From Calliopsis andreniformis (lineage: Eukaryota; Arthropoda; Insecta; Hymenoptera; Andrenidae): DNA of 64,000 nucleotides. The notes under the pieces were generated by a model. It had not been told where the DNA came from, did not search any database, and saw only the letters and a program-made list of their open reading frames with translations. Location of the stretch: contig NW_027480542.1 of the NCBI RefSeq assembly GCF_051401765.1, forward strand, positions 868,001-932,000, in the 5' to 3' direction. Below, in pieces: positions 37,288 to 48,375 of this stretch (position 1 is its first letter; every line of letters starts with the position of its first letter). The translations under genes were made by a program, and so were the position numbers.

Positions 37288-38614
37288 TGTAACGCCCCAC
37301 GACTCTGTCTCTGTCTCTTCCTCTTTCACTCTATCTCTCTCTACTATCGCTGTCTCTCTCCATCCTATTGTAAATATGTCTATCTCTTCCTATTTCTATC
37401 TTATTACTGTATATAAGCGCGTATTCTGTTCATCCATTTACTAATAGACATTTTTGTATTACGACACACATTATATATTATAGATTTTAATTACATTCTC
37501 ATATAAGTATAACATATTTCGTACGTTTTCATATTAAAACAGTCACTATTAGAATAAGAGCGCCATTAGAATTAGAACAACTGCGTATGTGCGAACTCCG
37601 ACTGGCGGGTATAAAAGGAGCTGCGACAGCAGCAGGAACGCACTTCTCTCTGGCATCAGGTTCCGAATAGACGAAGATCTGGGAGGCAGCTGAGATACTC
37701 GTCCAGTGAGATCGAGACCGCTCCTTTAGGGGTAGCGACCGTTTTCCAGAGATCAAGAGTATTCGATGCTCCTTTACAGGTTCAATCTTGAGTAACTTTA
37801 TGACAGGTGCACTACGACGATTCTAAGCAAGTACAGTACGGGCGACATCTTGGAGGTAGCTGATATACTAAAGATCGATACCGCTCCTTTAGGGGTAGCG
37901 ACCGTTCTACCAAATAGTAATTGATGCTCCTTTAATATAGAGTTCGTACTTGCCGTAAGCAGACGAATCGCTTGCCAACAAACGCTAGAAGCCATTCCTA
38001 GTCGGACGCATTTCTAAGACCGGTCCTGAAGAGTCTTTTCTCCAAGGTAGCGACTGATGTAGAAAAGATAACGAAGGGCTTACGGATACTTAGGCAATCA
38101 AGCAAAGATTATATGTTTCATGAAACCTTGAGACCGCTCTTAGGTTATAGCCACCTATAACTTCGGCAGCGACCAGGGCATACGAGACAAGATCTATTGC
38201 ACACACACACACACACTTACACTGCGTATCCTCTACCGCAATTAATACGGATTAATAATTAATAACAGCATAATTACTCTTATTCACGAATTTTAAGCAT
38301 AGACACATAACCTAACTCTCGCGTTATCGAGATAAATGATAGAAGTATATCGCATAACGATTACAATCAACATAACCTCGTCTGTACATAATAATTAACC
38401 TTATTTGTTCTTATAAATATTTAACGAATTAGAATAGGCATTAGTATTGTATTTACGTTAGAATTAGAATAGGGTTTACTGAATAAATTATTGTCAAGAA
38501 AGATCTAAGCTTTGGATTTTAACTCCTTAACCGCACGCCACATGAACCCCACTTTTCGTCCATCGGAAAGCCGCTCTTCCATGGACAACGTAGCATCGCT
38601 TTAGGGACGTTACA
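37288..38614 (+). repeat. gypsy-1 3' LTR
   Basis: 1327 bp, TGTAACGCCC...ACGTTACA. TATAAAAGG lies at 37610-37618, with transcription expected to start near CACTTCTCTCTGGC (about 37641). From there to the end it is about 97% identical to the 5' LTR, but upstream (U3) it is much more divergent. It contains the same GACCGCTCC module array as the 5' LTR. Confidence 0.92.
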
Positions 38615-38616
38615 CT

Positions 38617-39348
38617 AACATAAATAAGTATATAATAGCGAATACGGAGGATTTAAAAGATTGTAAAAACATAGCGTCCCAATACCTTTGCAACTCGTTC
38701 CCAGTATACAAAATTACAGACAACATGGACTGCGAATACAAACTATGGCTAGAACCATCCATTGAAATGCCCAAAAATTGTAGAATAGAACATTTTGCGA
38801 CTAACCATTCTATATGGATAAAGACGTCACGCCCCGAAAAATGGATATACGCAACGCATGAACCGAAGAAAATAGAACTAGAATGTAACCAAAGAACAAT
38901 TAGAACAATAATCGAACGGTCAGGAACAATAACAATACTAAGTAAATGTAAACTACACACTCAGGAAGTAACATTGCAGTCCCAAAAAACAACATATAGC
39001 GCACTCCTTAACTTAGATACTGCAACAATATATAATCTAACACTACCTAATCAAACAAATTCATATAAAACTAACAAAGAACCTTACACACAAATACAAT
39101 TACACAACATACTCCAAAAAACAGAAGACATCACCCACCTACAAAACAAATTAGGAAACGAATCGGAAGAATTAAACATTTCCGATAAGACAACTTTACT
39201 TCACATAATGTACCCCAGCAGTCTAACCATCGTAGTATTAGTAAGCACGAGCGTCATCATATACGTAATGATGAAAGTGAAACATAGAGAAATGATATAT
39301 GTAACCCCACCTTTCGCAGATGTTTCACAACCAGCGTCGCGCGACTAA
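38617..39348 (+). pseudogene. Env C-terminal remnant of an insect errantivirus-type element
   Basis: The frame is open from 38617 to TAA 39346-39348. The pattern fits the C-terminal half of the fusion-protein-like Env of insect errantiviruses: regularly spaced Cys (CK, LCNS, CEYKLW, NCRI, ECNQ, CKL), several N-X-S/T sites, then a membrane segment (about 39208-39270, TIVVLVSTSVIIYVMMK) and a short cytoplasmic tail. The N-terminal part, with signal peptide and fusion region, is absent, cut exactly at the gypsy-1 LTR end (38614). It is a broken relic of a different element from gypsy-1. Confidence 0.7.
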
Positions 39349-39464
39349 AGAGTAAGAAACGATTGTAATCCAAAACTGTACACGCGGAAAACATATGTAG
39401 ATAAGGCTCTGGTACTCCCGTTACGATTCGTCCGCGTAACGTCCGTCTTCCAAGGGGGGAGGGA

Positions 39465-39800
39465 TGTAGCTCGTGTAAAGACACGTGCGCTTAGCAGCAA
39501 AAACCGCGGAGTCTTAATACCTCCGCGCCGAACTAAGCGAATTCGCTAGAATCGGGAAAACGTGACGGCTTCGGCCATCCCCGTTTTGCCTCCAAAAGGA
39601 ACGCGGATCGTGGAAACGATCGAGGAACGCATCGCACTTTGGTATAGCCTGTCCAGCTAACCACACGCGACAGTACCAGAGCTAATTAGTGTTGAATAAA
39701 AAGGTAGTCAAGTACACGGTGAGTCCTAACTCTTTAACCTGGCCAAGGCCCCAATCATCCTATCTCCTTCCCACCTGACGGCTATCGGCGGTGGAGTACA
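39465..39800 (+). repeat. 336-bp LTR of the env-bearing element
   Basis: It starts TGTAGCTCGTG after the polypurine run AAGGGGGGAGGGA (39452-39464) and ends GGAGTACA. A poly(A) signal AATAAAAAGG lies at about 39694. It is followed immediately by Polinton coding sequence, so the element was inserted in, or recombined next to, the Polinton. Confidence 0.75.
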
Positions 39801-40267
39801 CTAGCTCTCACCAACGAACGGGAGAGGAGCAACAATATGAATTAATTTTTATGAGAATTCCTGACGATGCAGTGTACACTGATACTGATAAGCAAAAATA
39901 CAAGAGCATATTGATGGCAACCAATGCACACAAGCGTGATCATAACTCTCAAAGCCCCATAATGGGTAACAAAGGTTACAAATACAAACATATAATTGCT
40001 CCTTTACTTGCGCATACAATTAAGAGCCGAACAGGTAGAGGATTTGAACTTACTACACCAAATGTCATAACAGTTAACAAGCAGATACCAAATGCTATGA
40101 CAGTAAACAATAACCAAATCGATTATATACATTGGGATGATCCAAATGAATTAGTAGATCGCCTGCGTTTGTTAGAAGCATCGCGTCAAGCGGGTAACAA
40201 TTCACATGACAACGAGTTTCTATCGATTATCGAAGAACTTCGCAAAGCAGGTCTCATTATAAATTAA
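39801..40267 (+). CDS. Polinton conserved ORF, 5'-truncated
   Basis: A 155-residue frame open from the LTR boundary to TAA 40265-40267. The C-terminal YIHWDDPNELVDRLRLL and EFLSIIEELRKAGLI segments match a protein I associate with arthropod Mavericks next to the integrase; its function is not known. The beginning has been lost at 39800, so any upstream Met is gone. It is followed at 35 bp by another Polinton ORF on the same strand. Confidence 0.55.
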
Positions 40268-40301
40268 ACTGCAAGCTGATAATTGATTTATTCACAACGA
40301 A

Positions 40302-40772
40302 ATGTCAATCAATAAGTTTGGGGTATCACTTAGAAAGTATGAGACCTCACCAGTAGAGTACTATAAATGGAGTAGCATGTTTCGAAATTATATACGCGAT
40401 AATGCGCTCTGCATGATTGGATCCAACATTGATGCAAAATACTGCAAAATTCGAAATGTTGCACAGCCAGAGGTCGACACAGATGCAGTCAATAAACAGT
40501 ACTTGGAACAATGCATATCAATCTTAAAGGTTCAACAGCAGGAATTTGAGAAAAAGTTGAGCACATTTCAAAGCAATGTGATAACAATACAGAATAATGT
40601 TCAACAAATACAGCAGGAATTTGAACAAAGATTGGCTACATTTCAGAACAATTTAATAATACTGCAAAATGATGTTCGACAAGTATTGCAAGTATTAAAC
40701 CCTCATTCTCAAGAGGAAGATTATATAACAAACCACAGTAGTAACAACAATGTACAAATCAATGAAATCTAA
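40302..40772 (+). CDS. Polinton coiled-coil protein
   Basis: 156 residues from ATG 40302. The N-terminal FGVSLRKYETSP and an ALCMIGSNIDAKYCKIRNVA motif are followed by a heptad-rich coiled coil (about residues 65-140) with two similar repeats (QQEFEKKLSTFQSN and QQEFEQRLATFQNN). This arrangement occurs in arthropod Maverick proteins of unknown role, perhaps virion-like. The end overlaps the integrase start (40750) in a different frame. Confidence 0.55.
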   Translation: MSINKFGVSLRKYETSPVEYYKWSSMFRNYIRDNALCMIGSNIDAKYCKIRNVAQPEVDTDAVNKQYLEQCISILKVQQQEFEKKLSTFQSNVITIQNNVQQIQQEFEQRLATFQNNLIILQNDVRQVLQVLNPHSQEEDYITNHSSNNNVQINEI

Positions 40773-41700
40773 GGAAAAGCATAGCCTCGAAAAGCAACAG
40801 CTTGTAAAGGAGTTGCATGCGTCAGCTCGAAGAAATTTCCCCCGCAGACGTGTTATCGTACATGGATATGATGATTTGTGGCAAGCTGATATGGTTGAGA
40901 TGCGTCCATACTCACGATTCAATGAAGGTTATCATTACATACTCATAGTTATAGATGCATTAAGCAAATATGCATGAGTTGTACCACTCAAAACAAAAAA
41001 TGGTTTCGAAGTAGCCAAAGCATTCGCAAAAATAATTCGAGATTGATGTCCAAAAAATTTACAAACCGATCAAGGAAAAGAATTTTACAATGCTGATGTG
41101 CAGAGATTCTTAAAAAAACATAATATTAATCACTATTCAACATATTCAGTGATGAAGGCATCCATCGTGGAACGTTTTAATCGTACTTTAAAACATCATA
41201 TGTGGAAACTGTTTACACTCAATGGAACATATAGATGGATCGATGCATTACCAAGTCTTGTGGCTGAATACAATATGCGAAAACATAGACCTATTGGAAT
41301 GCGGCCATGTGATGTTACCCCAACAATTGCAGATAAGCTTCTGAACACAGTATATAACAATATAAAGATTGCTGCTCCATCGAGATTCAAGGTTGGTGAC
41401 TCTGTACGCATCAGCAAATACAAAACCATTTTCGACAAAGGATATACGCCAAATTGGACAGCTGAAGTGTTCAAGATAATCAAAGTACAGTTAACTAATC
41501 CTGTGACTTATCTGCTACAAGATTCATGCGGAAAACCTATTGCGGGAGGATTTTATGAACATGAATTACAGCGCGTTAACAATCCCGATGTGTATTTAGT
41601 GGAAAAAGTATTGCGTAAGAGGGATGATAAAGTATATGTTAAATGGTTAGCATTTGATAATTCACACAACTCATGGATACATAAAAATAATGTATTGTAA
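40750..41700 (+). pseudogene. Polinton integrase with C-terminal chromodomain
   Basis: A retroviral-type DDE integrase: LWQADMVEM (first D, about 40880), LQTDQGKEF (second D, about 41062) and SIVERFNRTLK (Glu, about 41165), then an SH3-like region (FKVGDSVRISKYK) and a terminal chromodomain (VEKVLRKRDDKVYVKWL). Two in-frame TGA codons, at 40975-40977 and 41044-41046, destroy an otherwise continuous frame. It is convergent with the DNA polymerase gene. In Polintons this enzyme inserts the linear genome. Confidence 0.9.
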
Positions 41701-43769
41701 ACATAAAAAGATGTTTTTACTACAATATTAATATAAAACAAAAAAAAAAAAAAAATGCAAATAAATCAATTTTCATAAAATAATGTCAATCTATTATTAT
41801 GAAACTTCTATCCGTTACAATGTTATTTTATAATGCCCCCAAGGTAGTGTATCATTTGAATCAGCTATAATATATCGCTTATTATCATATGGACTGAGAG
41901 CAATTTTCAATTCTGTTATAGTATATACCTTATGCATGACTGACGACGAGGTATTTCAAATGCATCATGTAAACAATGTTTGTAATCATCGAAATTTATC
42001 ATTTTGGCTACAACATTGTTTTTAACACCTTTCAACTTTTTCACATCTTTTTTACCAAACACTTTCAAAGCATATATCTTTGCTCTAAGTCCAATGAATT
42101 CAGTCATTATTGAACCACTGTTTTCATCTTTCATCAAACCAAGCACTTTTTTATTGACAAGCGGTATACCATATACATTGTCTATTGGATAATCGCTGGT
42201 GTCGAATCTATGGATATCGCGTTTCATCATCTCATAAACATCTTCACATTGAATATAATAAATTAAACTGTCTGTGTCAGTATACAGAATTTTACAATTT
42301 CGTTTGTGTAATGGATACATATAATTGTAGTGGAATTTGTACAAACATGTTTTTGATATGTCTAGAATAGCCATACCAACGTAAATTGGTTTGTTGAATT
42401 TAACCATAAGTTTACGCAACTCAATTGCAATTAAATTTTCTGAAAAAATACTTCTGCTATGAAAGTTAGGTTTTGAGATCATTGCCTCTACACCAAACTT
42501 TCCGTCCCATTTTGTCAGAAGTTTTACATCAACATGATTTCGAACATTTTCCATTGTCTTACCAAATACTGCATTGTTCATTAATTTATACAAATTTTTT
42601 TCAAAATCATTTGATGCATGTGTTCGAAATTGAGTATTGAGTTCTATATAATCGCGAAGCCATGGTGATTGATTAAATTGGAGAATGTGGTGTATCTTTG
42701 TAATGCGGAGACCATGATGAATACACTGTTGTAAGTTGCGATAATGTATAACGTAACGCTCCTTATCGTATAATGTAGCCAATAACTTATCCTGTTTTTT
42801 ACCAGGGGGTTTGGCACGTGTTGGACAAAACGGTAGATCAGTATGATCATCATGTAGATGTTGTGGATATTCTATATCAACTTCAAGAATATAACCTATC
42901 GATGAATCAATTGCAATTGAAGATACATCAAAATTTTCAACACTATCGATCCATTGAAATCCTGCATATGGTAATGGTTGACACATTGCCCATCCATATA
43001 AATTGTTTATATCAAAGTACATGAGATATGATGATGATTTCAATGGATCATAGGATGACATATACTTATTATTGGCTTGCGCATATCTCCCAGAACATTG
43101 ACTCAAGCCACCACGTATACCCCGCTCGATAAACAAAACCATATCGATGTCAGTGAGCAATTCAAAATTAACTTTAGTATGCTTTAACATAGCATCCCAT
43201 GTAAAACCTGGTAATGTGTAATAGTGAACTGGATCTAGACCATAACTATTGATACAACTTTCACGGAAATTTTCAAAAATATCTGCTAATAATAAAATAT
43301 CTGTTTTTAAATACAAATCGCTGTATTCACCTAAAGTTTTAATCTCGAAAGAATGCCATATGTTCTCAGCGTGTGCGTAATCGCTTTCGGATACTATTTC
43401 ATCAGTCAGCGAACTATAAAAAGATTCCCGTGATGGTAAACACGAATCTTCTAATTTCTCAAAGCAATCAATGTATTCATATGGAAAGACGCCCTTTCGC
43501 GTCAATAAATCAAATTTTTCTTTGGATAACATTTGAAAATTAGAGTATACAATTTTTAGCTTATCTTTACTGAGAAAAGACGCTAATTTATCAAGATTAG
43601 TATTTAAAAATTTATATGAATCGATAAATCGTAATTTTATATAATTTCGACAACCTAATTCTTCTTCTGTTACATCTTTTACATGTTTTGTAAACGAAAT
43701 ATACTTTTCTTTGGTTATAGGTAGTAAATCAATGTAACCTTCAAATGTGTTGCGTCCCTTATGCACCGC

Positions 43770-44345
43770 AATTTAGGAGTCTATCGGGGTTGTAAGGCCC
43801 AATACGTTTGATCCTGGCGATGCACGGGATGCTGGATGACTCAATCGGTTTGATTGAGATCCTCATGGAAAGTGGCAGGTCGTGGATGAGAGAATCAATT
43901 GTTTAACGAATAACAACGATTTAATTACACTTCTACAGATCACGTCGCGTGTTTGAGTATTCGTGTCAAGAATGAATGGTGAATGTCTCGTGTCTGATTG
44001 ATGTCGGAATAGTGTCTCTTATATACTGATTTTTGTTGGCATCGGTCGACCAATCAGGAGCTAGACTAATTTCTATTGGTGCGGGGCTGCTTACATTTTC
44101 CGCAGCTAAAAATGGTGGTCAGGGAATTCGCGATCGGTGGAAAAACCCTGACCTAACGGTACGGAACGCGCGGTGTCCTGCGTTTATTGGGGGTGGTCAT
44201 AAACGCGACGCAGAGTCGAAAGGTGTTCGTTTAGAAAATAATTGCTAAACTTCGATTCTAAGCCGAAACAGATGTGGTGTTTAACTAAAAAATGGTCCGA
44301 TGGTGCGGGTTTTATAATGCTCTTATAAGTCTAGAAATCGGTGTA
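43770..44345 (-). mobile_element. Insertion in the polymerase gene, probable solo LTR
   Basis: The polymerase reading stops after ANAF (about 44365) and resumes at FEGYIDLLP (about 43750). The intervening DNA on the minus strand has a TATATAAGAGAC box (about 44020) followed by an AT-rich TTAAATCG and a CCTTACAA end, the layout of a small LTR. Exact ends and target duplication are unclear. Confidence 0.45.
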
Positions 44346-44964
44346 CTTTCAACAAAGTCCTTAGGACTGAACAAAATGCGTTAGCTAATTCCATGATGAT
44401 AAAATGCGAATCATATCCAGATAAATTGTGAAAGACTATCGGGATATGGAATGAATTTTTATAATTTATATTACAATCAACATGTGCAGGACATCTATAG
44501 CGCCCTGTTAAATGACAATGATCTCGCACACGTGTTTCGTTGATATCGAATGGTTTCTCACAAATATGGCAATGTATAGCATTGTGAAATTCACCCCACT
44601 GCTCTTTTGTTAGGTGCACCATAGAGATATTATTAGATAATATAGATTTAACAGTTTGTGCTAAATTCTTTAATTCCCGAATAAACCATGCACATAACAA
44701 TGCACATAATATCCAATACTGAATACCCTATGATGTTGATATGCATGCGATATACATTCATCTTCGACACTATCCTTAATTTTTTCTAAAACACACTCGA
44801 GGTCTGCATAAACCACAAACGGAACCCGATCCTTTCTGCAATAATTATTAAATTTGAGCCATTTATCGTCCTCGCTGGGTAGCAGAACAGTGCATTTATT
44901 CATATTCTGACAATCATTCTGATGAGCATCTAACCTTTCATGGAAATTGAAGAAGTGTAAGCAT

Positions 44965-45040
44965 CTGTAAAAGTATTCATATATAATCTTTTATTCTTCA
45001 TAAAATTTAAATCTTAATGTTCTTACACGTTTATACATAC
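44965..45040 (-). other. 76-bp GT-AG intron in the Polinton polymerase
   Basis: On the minus strand the donor GTATGTATAAAC begins at 45040 and the acceptor TTTTACAG ends at 44965. Removing it joins TGTGATCG to ATGCTTACAC and restores FICDRCLHFF, the zinc-finger motif seen in other Maverick polymerases. With the intron retained the frame closes at once. Confidence 0.85.
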
Positions 45041-46159
45041 CGATCACAGATGAACTTCTTTTCTTTGTTTGCTTAATTGTGTGCCAACAAGTCGAGACAA
45101 ATTTTTTATCCATGCAAAGTGTCCTATGCCATCATTCTCTATGTACAACAAATTCACATGTCTATCCCTCTTCTGATTAGTGAGATGTAATGGAACGATG
45201 ATTTGCTTCAGATCCTTCTTTGTTTTCTTGATGTTTTCTTCGATGCTGAATACATTCACAGAGCTATTATTCAGCGTTTCAAACTTTTTAATATCATTCA
45301 TGGATATTGGAAATTCGATATTTTCAAAATTAAGCACTGTTCTATAATATGGGTATGAACTTTGCTGAGATGTATACTGTTTAGCTGGATACAAAGTGGC
45401 TACCACAGCCCATGCGAAACATGCATCGTCATAGGATTTTACAGAAATTACTGCTTTTTTAAGTAGTATTTCTCGCGGTAGCTTGAAATGACATCCAACA
45501 TGCATCGGATTATACTTGTTTAAATTGATTATTAAATTCAGTATTCGCGACAATGCCCATCCACTATCACATTCCTGAAATTCTTCCAACAATGTTATTG
45601 TACATTCAACAATACATCGTTCATACCACTCTTCAAGATTTGATGCGCGAAATAATTCACAGTTTTTGGTATTTAAGCTTTTCCTTTCACATTTATCACC
45701 TGCTATAAATTCCCCATGAAATATCGTATTTACTTTAAGTGCAGTGTGCTTCACCAATGCATGACTTACATGTAAAAGCACTATACTTCTCGCACCATGA
45801 AGGAACTTACGTGGATCGATATAATTTGAGTTTATTACAACACCTGTCAATACACGATTTTCGAATGCAGTTTCTAATTCACGCCACAAGAGACCATTGT
45901 TTGAATGTCCTGCACCTTCATGTATGAAACGAGTACGCGTCACTAGTTTAAAACTTTCAAATTGTGCAATTCGAGCAATCAGAGATTGTTGAGTACCAAT
46001 TGATAATCGAGGGCGTTTCTTTACTCGACAATATTGTTCCAATGACTCAAGATATTTGTTGCAACGTTCTTCCCATGCAATGTATTCATCCAGACAATTC
46101 AAACGAACGGCTTGTTCCCGCAATTCGTGTTCAGTAAGAACAAATTCATCCATGTCCAT

Positions 46160-47125
46160 GATTTGTTAACTCTTGAAAGTAACAGCACATTACACACAAA
46201 TCTTTTATTTTACTTTTATATATTCTGATCACAGTTTAAACTGGTGTCATATGTCGCAATCACGTTGCATCTGTTTGTTCGTATAAAATTTCTGATGATT
46301 TTAGATTATACTGACATTATGCTGACGAGAAGTCACACGCAATTCGAGAAACTAAATAAATCATATAATATATTACAAATGCATTTTAAAAATTATTTAA
46401 GCAAAAAAAAGAAAAAAAATGTATTCTTTTTAGAAATCATTTTAACACTTACTGTATTAGTATAAATACAATGCTTACATCTTTTTTTCATGTATTATGC
46501 AATGGTTATAAATACAATGCAGATATATGACTAATCAGCTGTTATTGAATCAAACATTCATTTATACAATTTATAAGAACATAAATACTAAACATAAATT
46601 TTTTCATATTACATTATGAGATTGCAAGTGATATATAGATGTATTGCTAATCAATTACGACGAAATATTAGACATCTATTATACAATTTGGCTAAATGTA
46701 TAATCATAATTGATGTAGAACATGTTGACGAGTAGTTGTGATGGTAAAGTAAGGGGAGGGGAATGGGGGGGGGGGGGGGGGGGGGGGGCCAAATCGTTTG
46801 CGCTCGATGTGTGATACGAATCAGAGTAGGAAGTCTCCCCCTCCCAATTCATGTGATGAGCCATTCACATAGCTCATAACAACAAATAGAAGTGGAAGGA
46901 GTAAAGCATATTTGCAATGGTCGGAAGCCAACTGAAAACATTTCTTACGGGAACTTGCCTGAGTTATTCGTTAAATGTTGTGCTAAAATATAAAGTTCAA
47001 TCTGTAAACTTCGTGTCACACGTGTGAGTTAATTGTGTTTGAAATATTTCGAACCGAAAAAAATTGTATTAATTACTATTAATTGTATACCTGAATACAG
47101 TTTTTATAAATAGAATTAAATCAAA
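46160..47125. other. Spacer with poly(G) tract
   Basis: No gene seen. A run of about 22 G lies at 46767-46788, inside a G-rich purine block beginning at about 46750. The rest is AT-rich. Confidence 0.5.
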
Positions 47126-47429
47126 ATGTGTTCTCAATATCATGAAGAAAATAATGAATCTGTGTCTTATACTCCAATCAACGAATCAACCGAAGATAAT
47201 GCATCGTCTCCTAAGAAAATTAAATATGTGAAGTATGTATTAATCTTACTCTTAATCTTAAAATGATTATATATATAGTCAGTTCTTGGCCCTTCTGCAA
47301 CGCACATGTTTCCAAAAAATGCTGATTTCTTCCTACGTGAGTCCTGTTGTCCTGGTGGGGATACCTTACAATGAAATTACGAGACACTACTTGGAGGAAG
47401 AGGAAACTCCTTCGAAAAAATCTTGTTAG
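47126..47429 (+). CDS. Small two-exon ORF in the Polinton, unrecognised
   Basis: Exon 1 (47126-47232) starts at ATG (MCSQYHEENNES...). A 46-bp intron with GTATGT donor and ATATATAG acceptor (47233-47278) leads into exon 2, ending TAG 47427-47429; the total of 86 codons stays in frame. The product has an acidic, Ser-rich N-terminus, a central hydrophobic stretch (SSYVSPVVLVGIPY) and an acidic tail. The intron is near the lower size limit, so the model is tentative; without splicing exon 1 would end after 46 residues. I do not recognise it. Confidence 0.3.
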
Positions 47430-47576
47430 TCAGTCGGAAAGCCTCTGTGAAGGCATGTTAATTCCTCAAGAGTACTACGGAATGTTCTGGGTGTATGTGG
47501 AGAACAACGGAGACGCTAATGCTTCCGTTGAAGCATATCAACGACCGGGTCCGCATTTAATGAATTAACAACAATC

Positions 47577-47597
47577 GGCCCCTTTCGGGGCCACCAA
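47577..47597 (+). other. Histone-type RNA stem-loop
   Basis: GGCCCC-TTTC-GGGGCC followed by ACCAA: a 6-bp stem with a 4-base TTTC loop and an ACCA-type 3' flank, very close to the 3' processing hairpin of metazoan replication-dependent histone mRNAs. No histone is encoded upstream. The last base pair before the loop is C-G rather than the usual U-A. Confidence 0.4.
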
Positions 47598-47730
47598 TTC
47601 TTTTTACAACGTAGGAACAACAAGTTCCATTAAAAATAAATTCAGTGATTGTATCGCTTGATCAGTATTGGTGGTCGTGCAGTGAAGTGAATACATCTTC
47701 GATACAGTATGTCTAATGTCTTAAATTTAT

Positions 47731-48375
47731 ATGTATCTTATAAAAAAGAAATTGATTTCTTCTAGTTCTAATTCTACTTTCAAACCGTCACACCCACGCC
47801 CTGTTCGTATCTTGGGAAGAAGGTACCCGCTGACATCAACATCCTATAAATATTTAGAAATTGGAATCGCAGTTGGACCCATATCAACCGTTGAAATTAT
47901 TCTTGGTGATAATCGGGGCACTCAACTTCTATTACCTGCACCAATATGGGATGCACTCATTGAAAAACGTGCAGAAATTAAAGAATGTGTTCTATCCGTG
48001 AGTTTAGATTCCCCACCAATATGGATTGAAGAATTTGTAATAGAATTTACCAAAATTCATAATGTTAAGCTTATAAAATTTAGTCCAGCTAATATCTCCT
48101 TATATTACACTATGGAAACGTTGAATAATTTATTCAATCATGTAAAATGTATTAATCTTATGCGGTCACAACTATATGAAAATACACATCGTATTAATAT
48201 TCAGTTCATAAATTCTGTAAATGTTTTGAAACAAAATGGTGTCACACCAAAAGCGAACTTGTCATGTATTGCTAATATGATATGTAACAGTAAATATTTC
48301 GACGACGATTCTTTGATTGATTGTGAACTACTAGCGTGTGCTTTAAATATTCTTGTCTACAATGCTAATATTTAA
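47731..48375 (+). CDS. Polinton-associated conserved ORF
   Basis: 214 residues; the frame is open and well formed. The segment YKYLEIGIAVGPISTVEIILGDNRGTQLLLP followed by a helix-rich C-terminal half resembles proteins I associate with ant Mavericks, but I cannot name a function. The first true ATG in frame is used. No signal peptide or membrane segment. It lies on the same strand as the integrase and opposite to the polymerase. Confidence 0.5.
   Translation: MYLIKKKLISSSSNSTFKPSHPRPVRILGRRYPLTSTSYKYLEIGIAVGPISTVEIILGDNRGTQLLLPAPIWDALIEKRAEIKECVLSVSLDSPPIWIEEFVIEFTKIHNVKLIKFSPANISLYYTMETLNNLFNHVKCINLMRSQLYENTHRINIQFINSVNVLKQNGVTPKANLSCIANMICNSKYFDDDSLIDCELLACALNILVYNANI

Larger units (their letters stand above)
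28916..38614 (+). mobile_element. Ty3/gypsy LTR retrotransposon (gypsy-1), nearly full length
   Basis: 5' LTR, tRNA-type primer site, gag-pol, an accessory region, a polypurine tract and a 3' LTR occur in order over 9.7 kb. Only about two frameshifts were found in gag-pol. The flanks do not form a target duplication (CCTCG left, CTAAC right). The left neighbour is R1 sequence and the right neighbour an env fragment, so the element may be a recombinant of two copies. Confidence 0.92.
41815..46159 (-). pseudogene. Polinton protein-primed DNA polymerase B
   Basis: Read on the minus strand from ATG 46159. The N-terminal part (46159-45044) includes DSGWALSRILNLIINLNKYNP and HFAWIKNLSRLVG. A 76-bp intron (45040-44965) follows. 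Then come a zinc-finger segment (DRCLHFF), exonuclease motif YADLECVLEK (about 44790), CHICEKPF, NLSGYDSHF, and after a 550-bp insertion the polymerase domain: DPVHYYTLPGF, motif A YFDINNLYGWAM, motif B NNAVFGKTMENV, motif C YTDTDSLIYY. Frameshifts lie at about 45070, near 44690 and at about 41938; after the last one the tail NDTLPWGHYKIT reaches TAA at 41815. About 1400 residues originally, now inactive. Confidence 0.92.

Noticed and set aside
47347..47568. 73-codon frame overlapping the spliced Polinton ORF
   Set aside because: It overlaps exon 2 of the spliced model in another frame and resembles no family; the spliced model is slightly better supported, and neither is certain.
47577..47597. 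A real histone gene
   Set aside because: Only the 3' hairpin resembles histone mRNA; no histone fold is encoded upstream in any frame.
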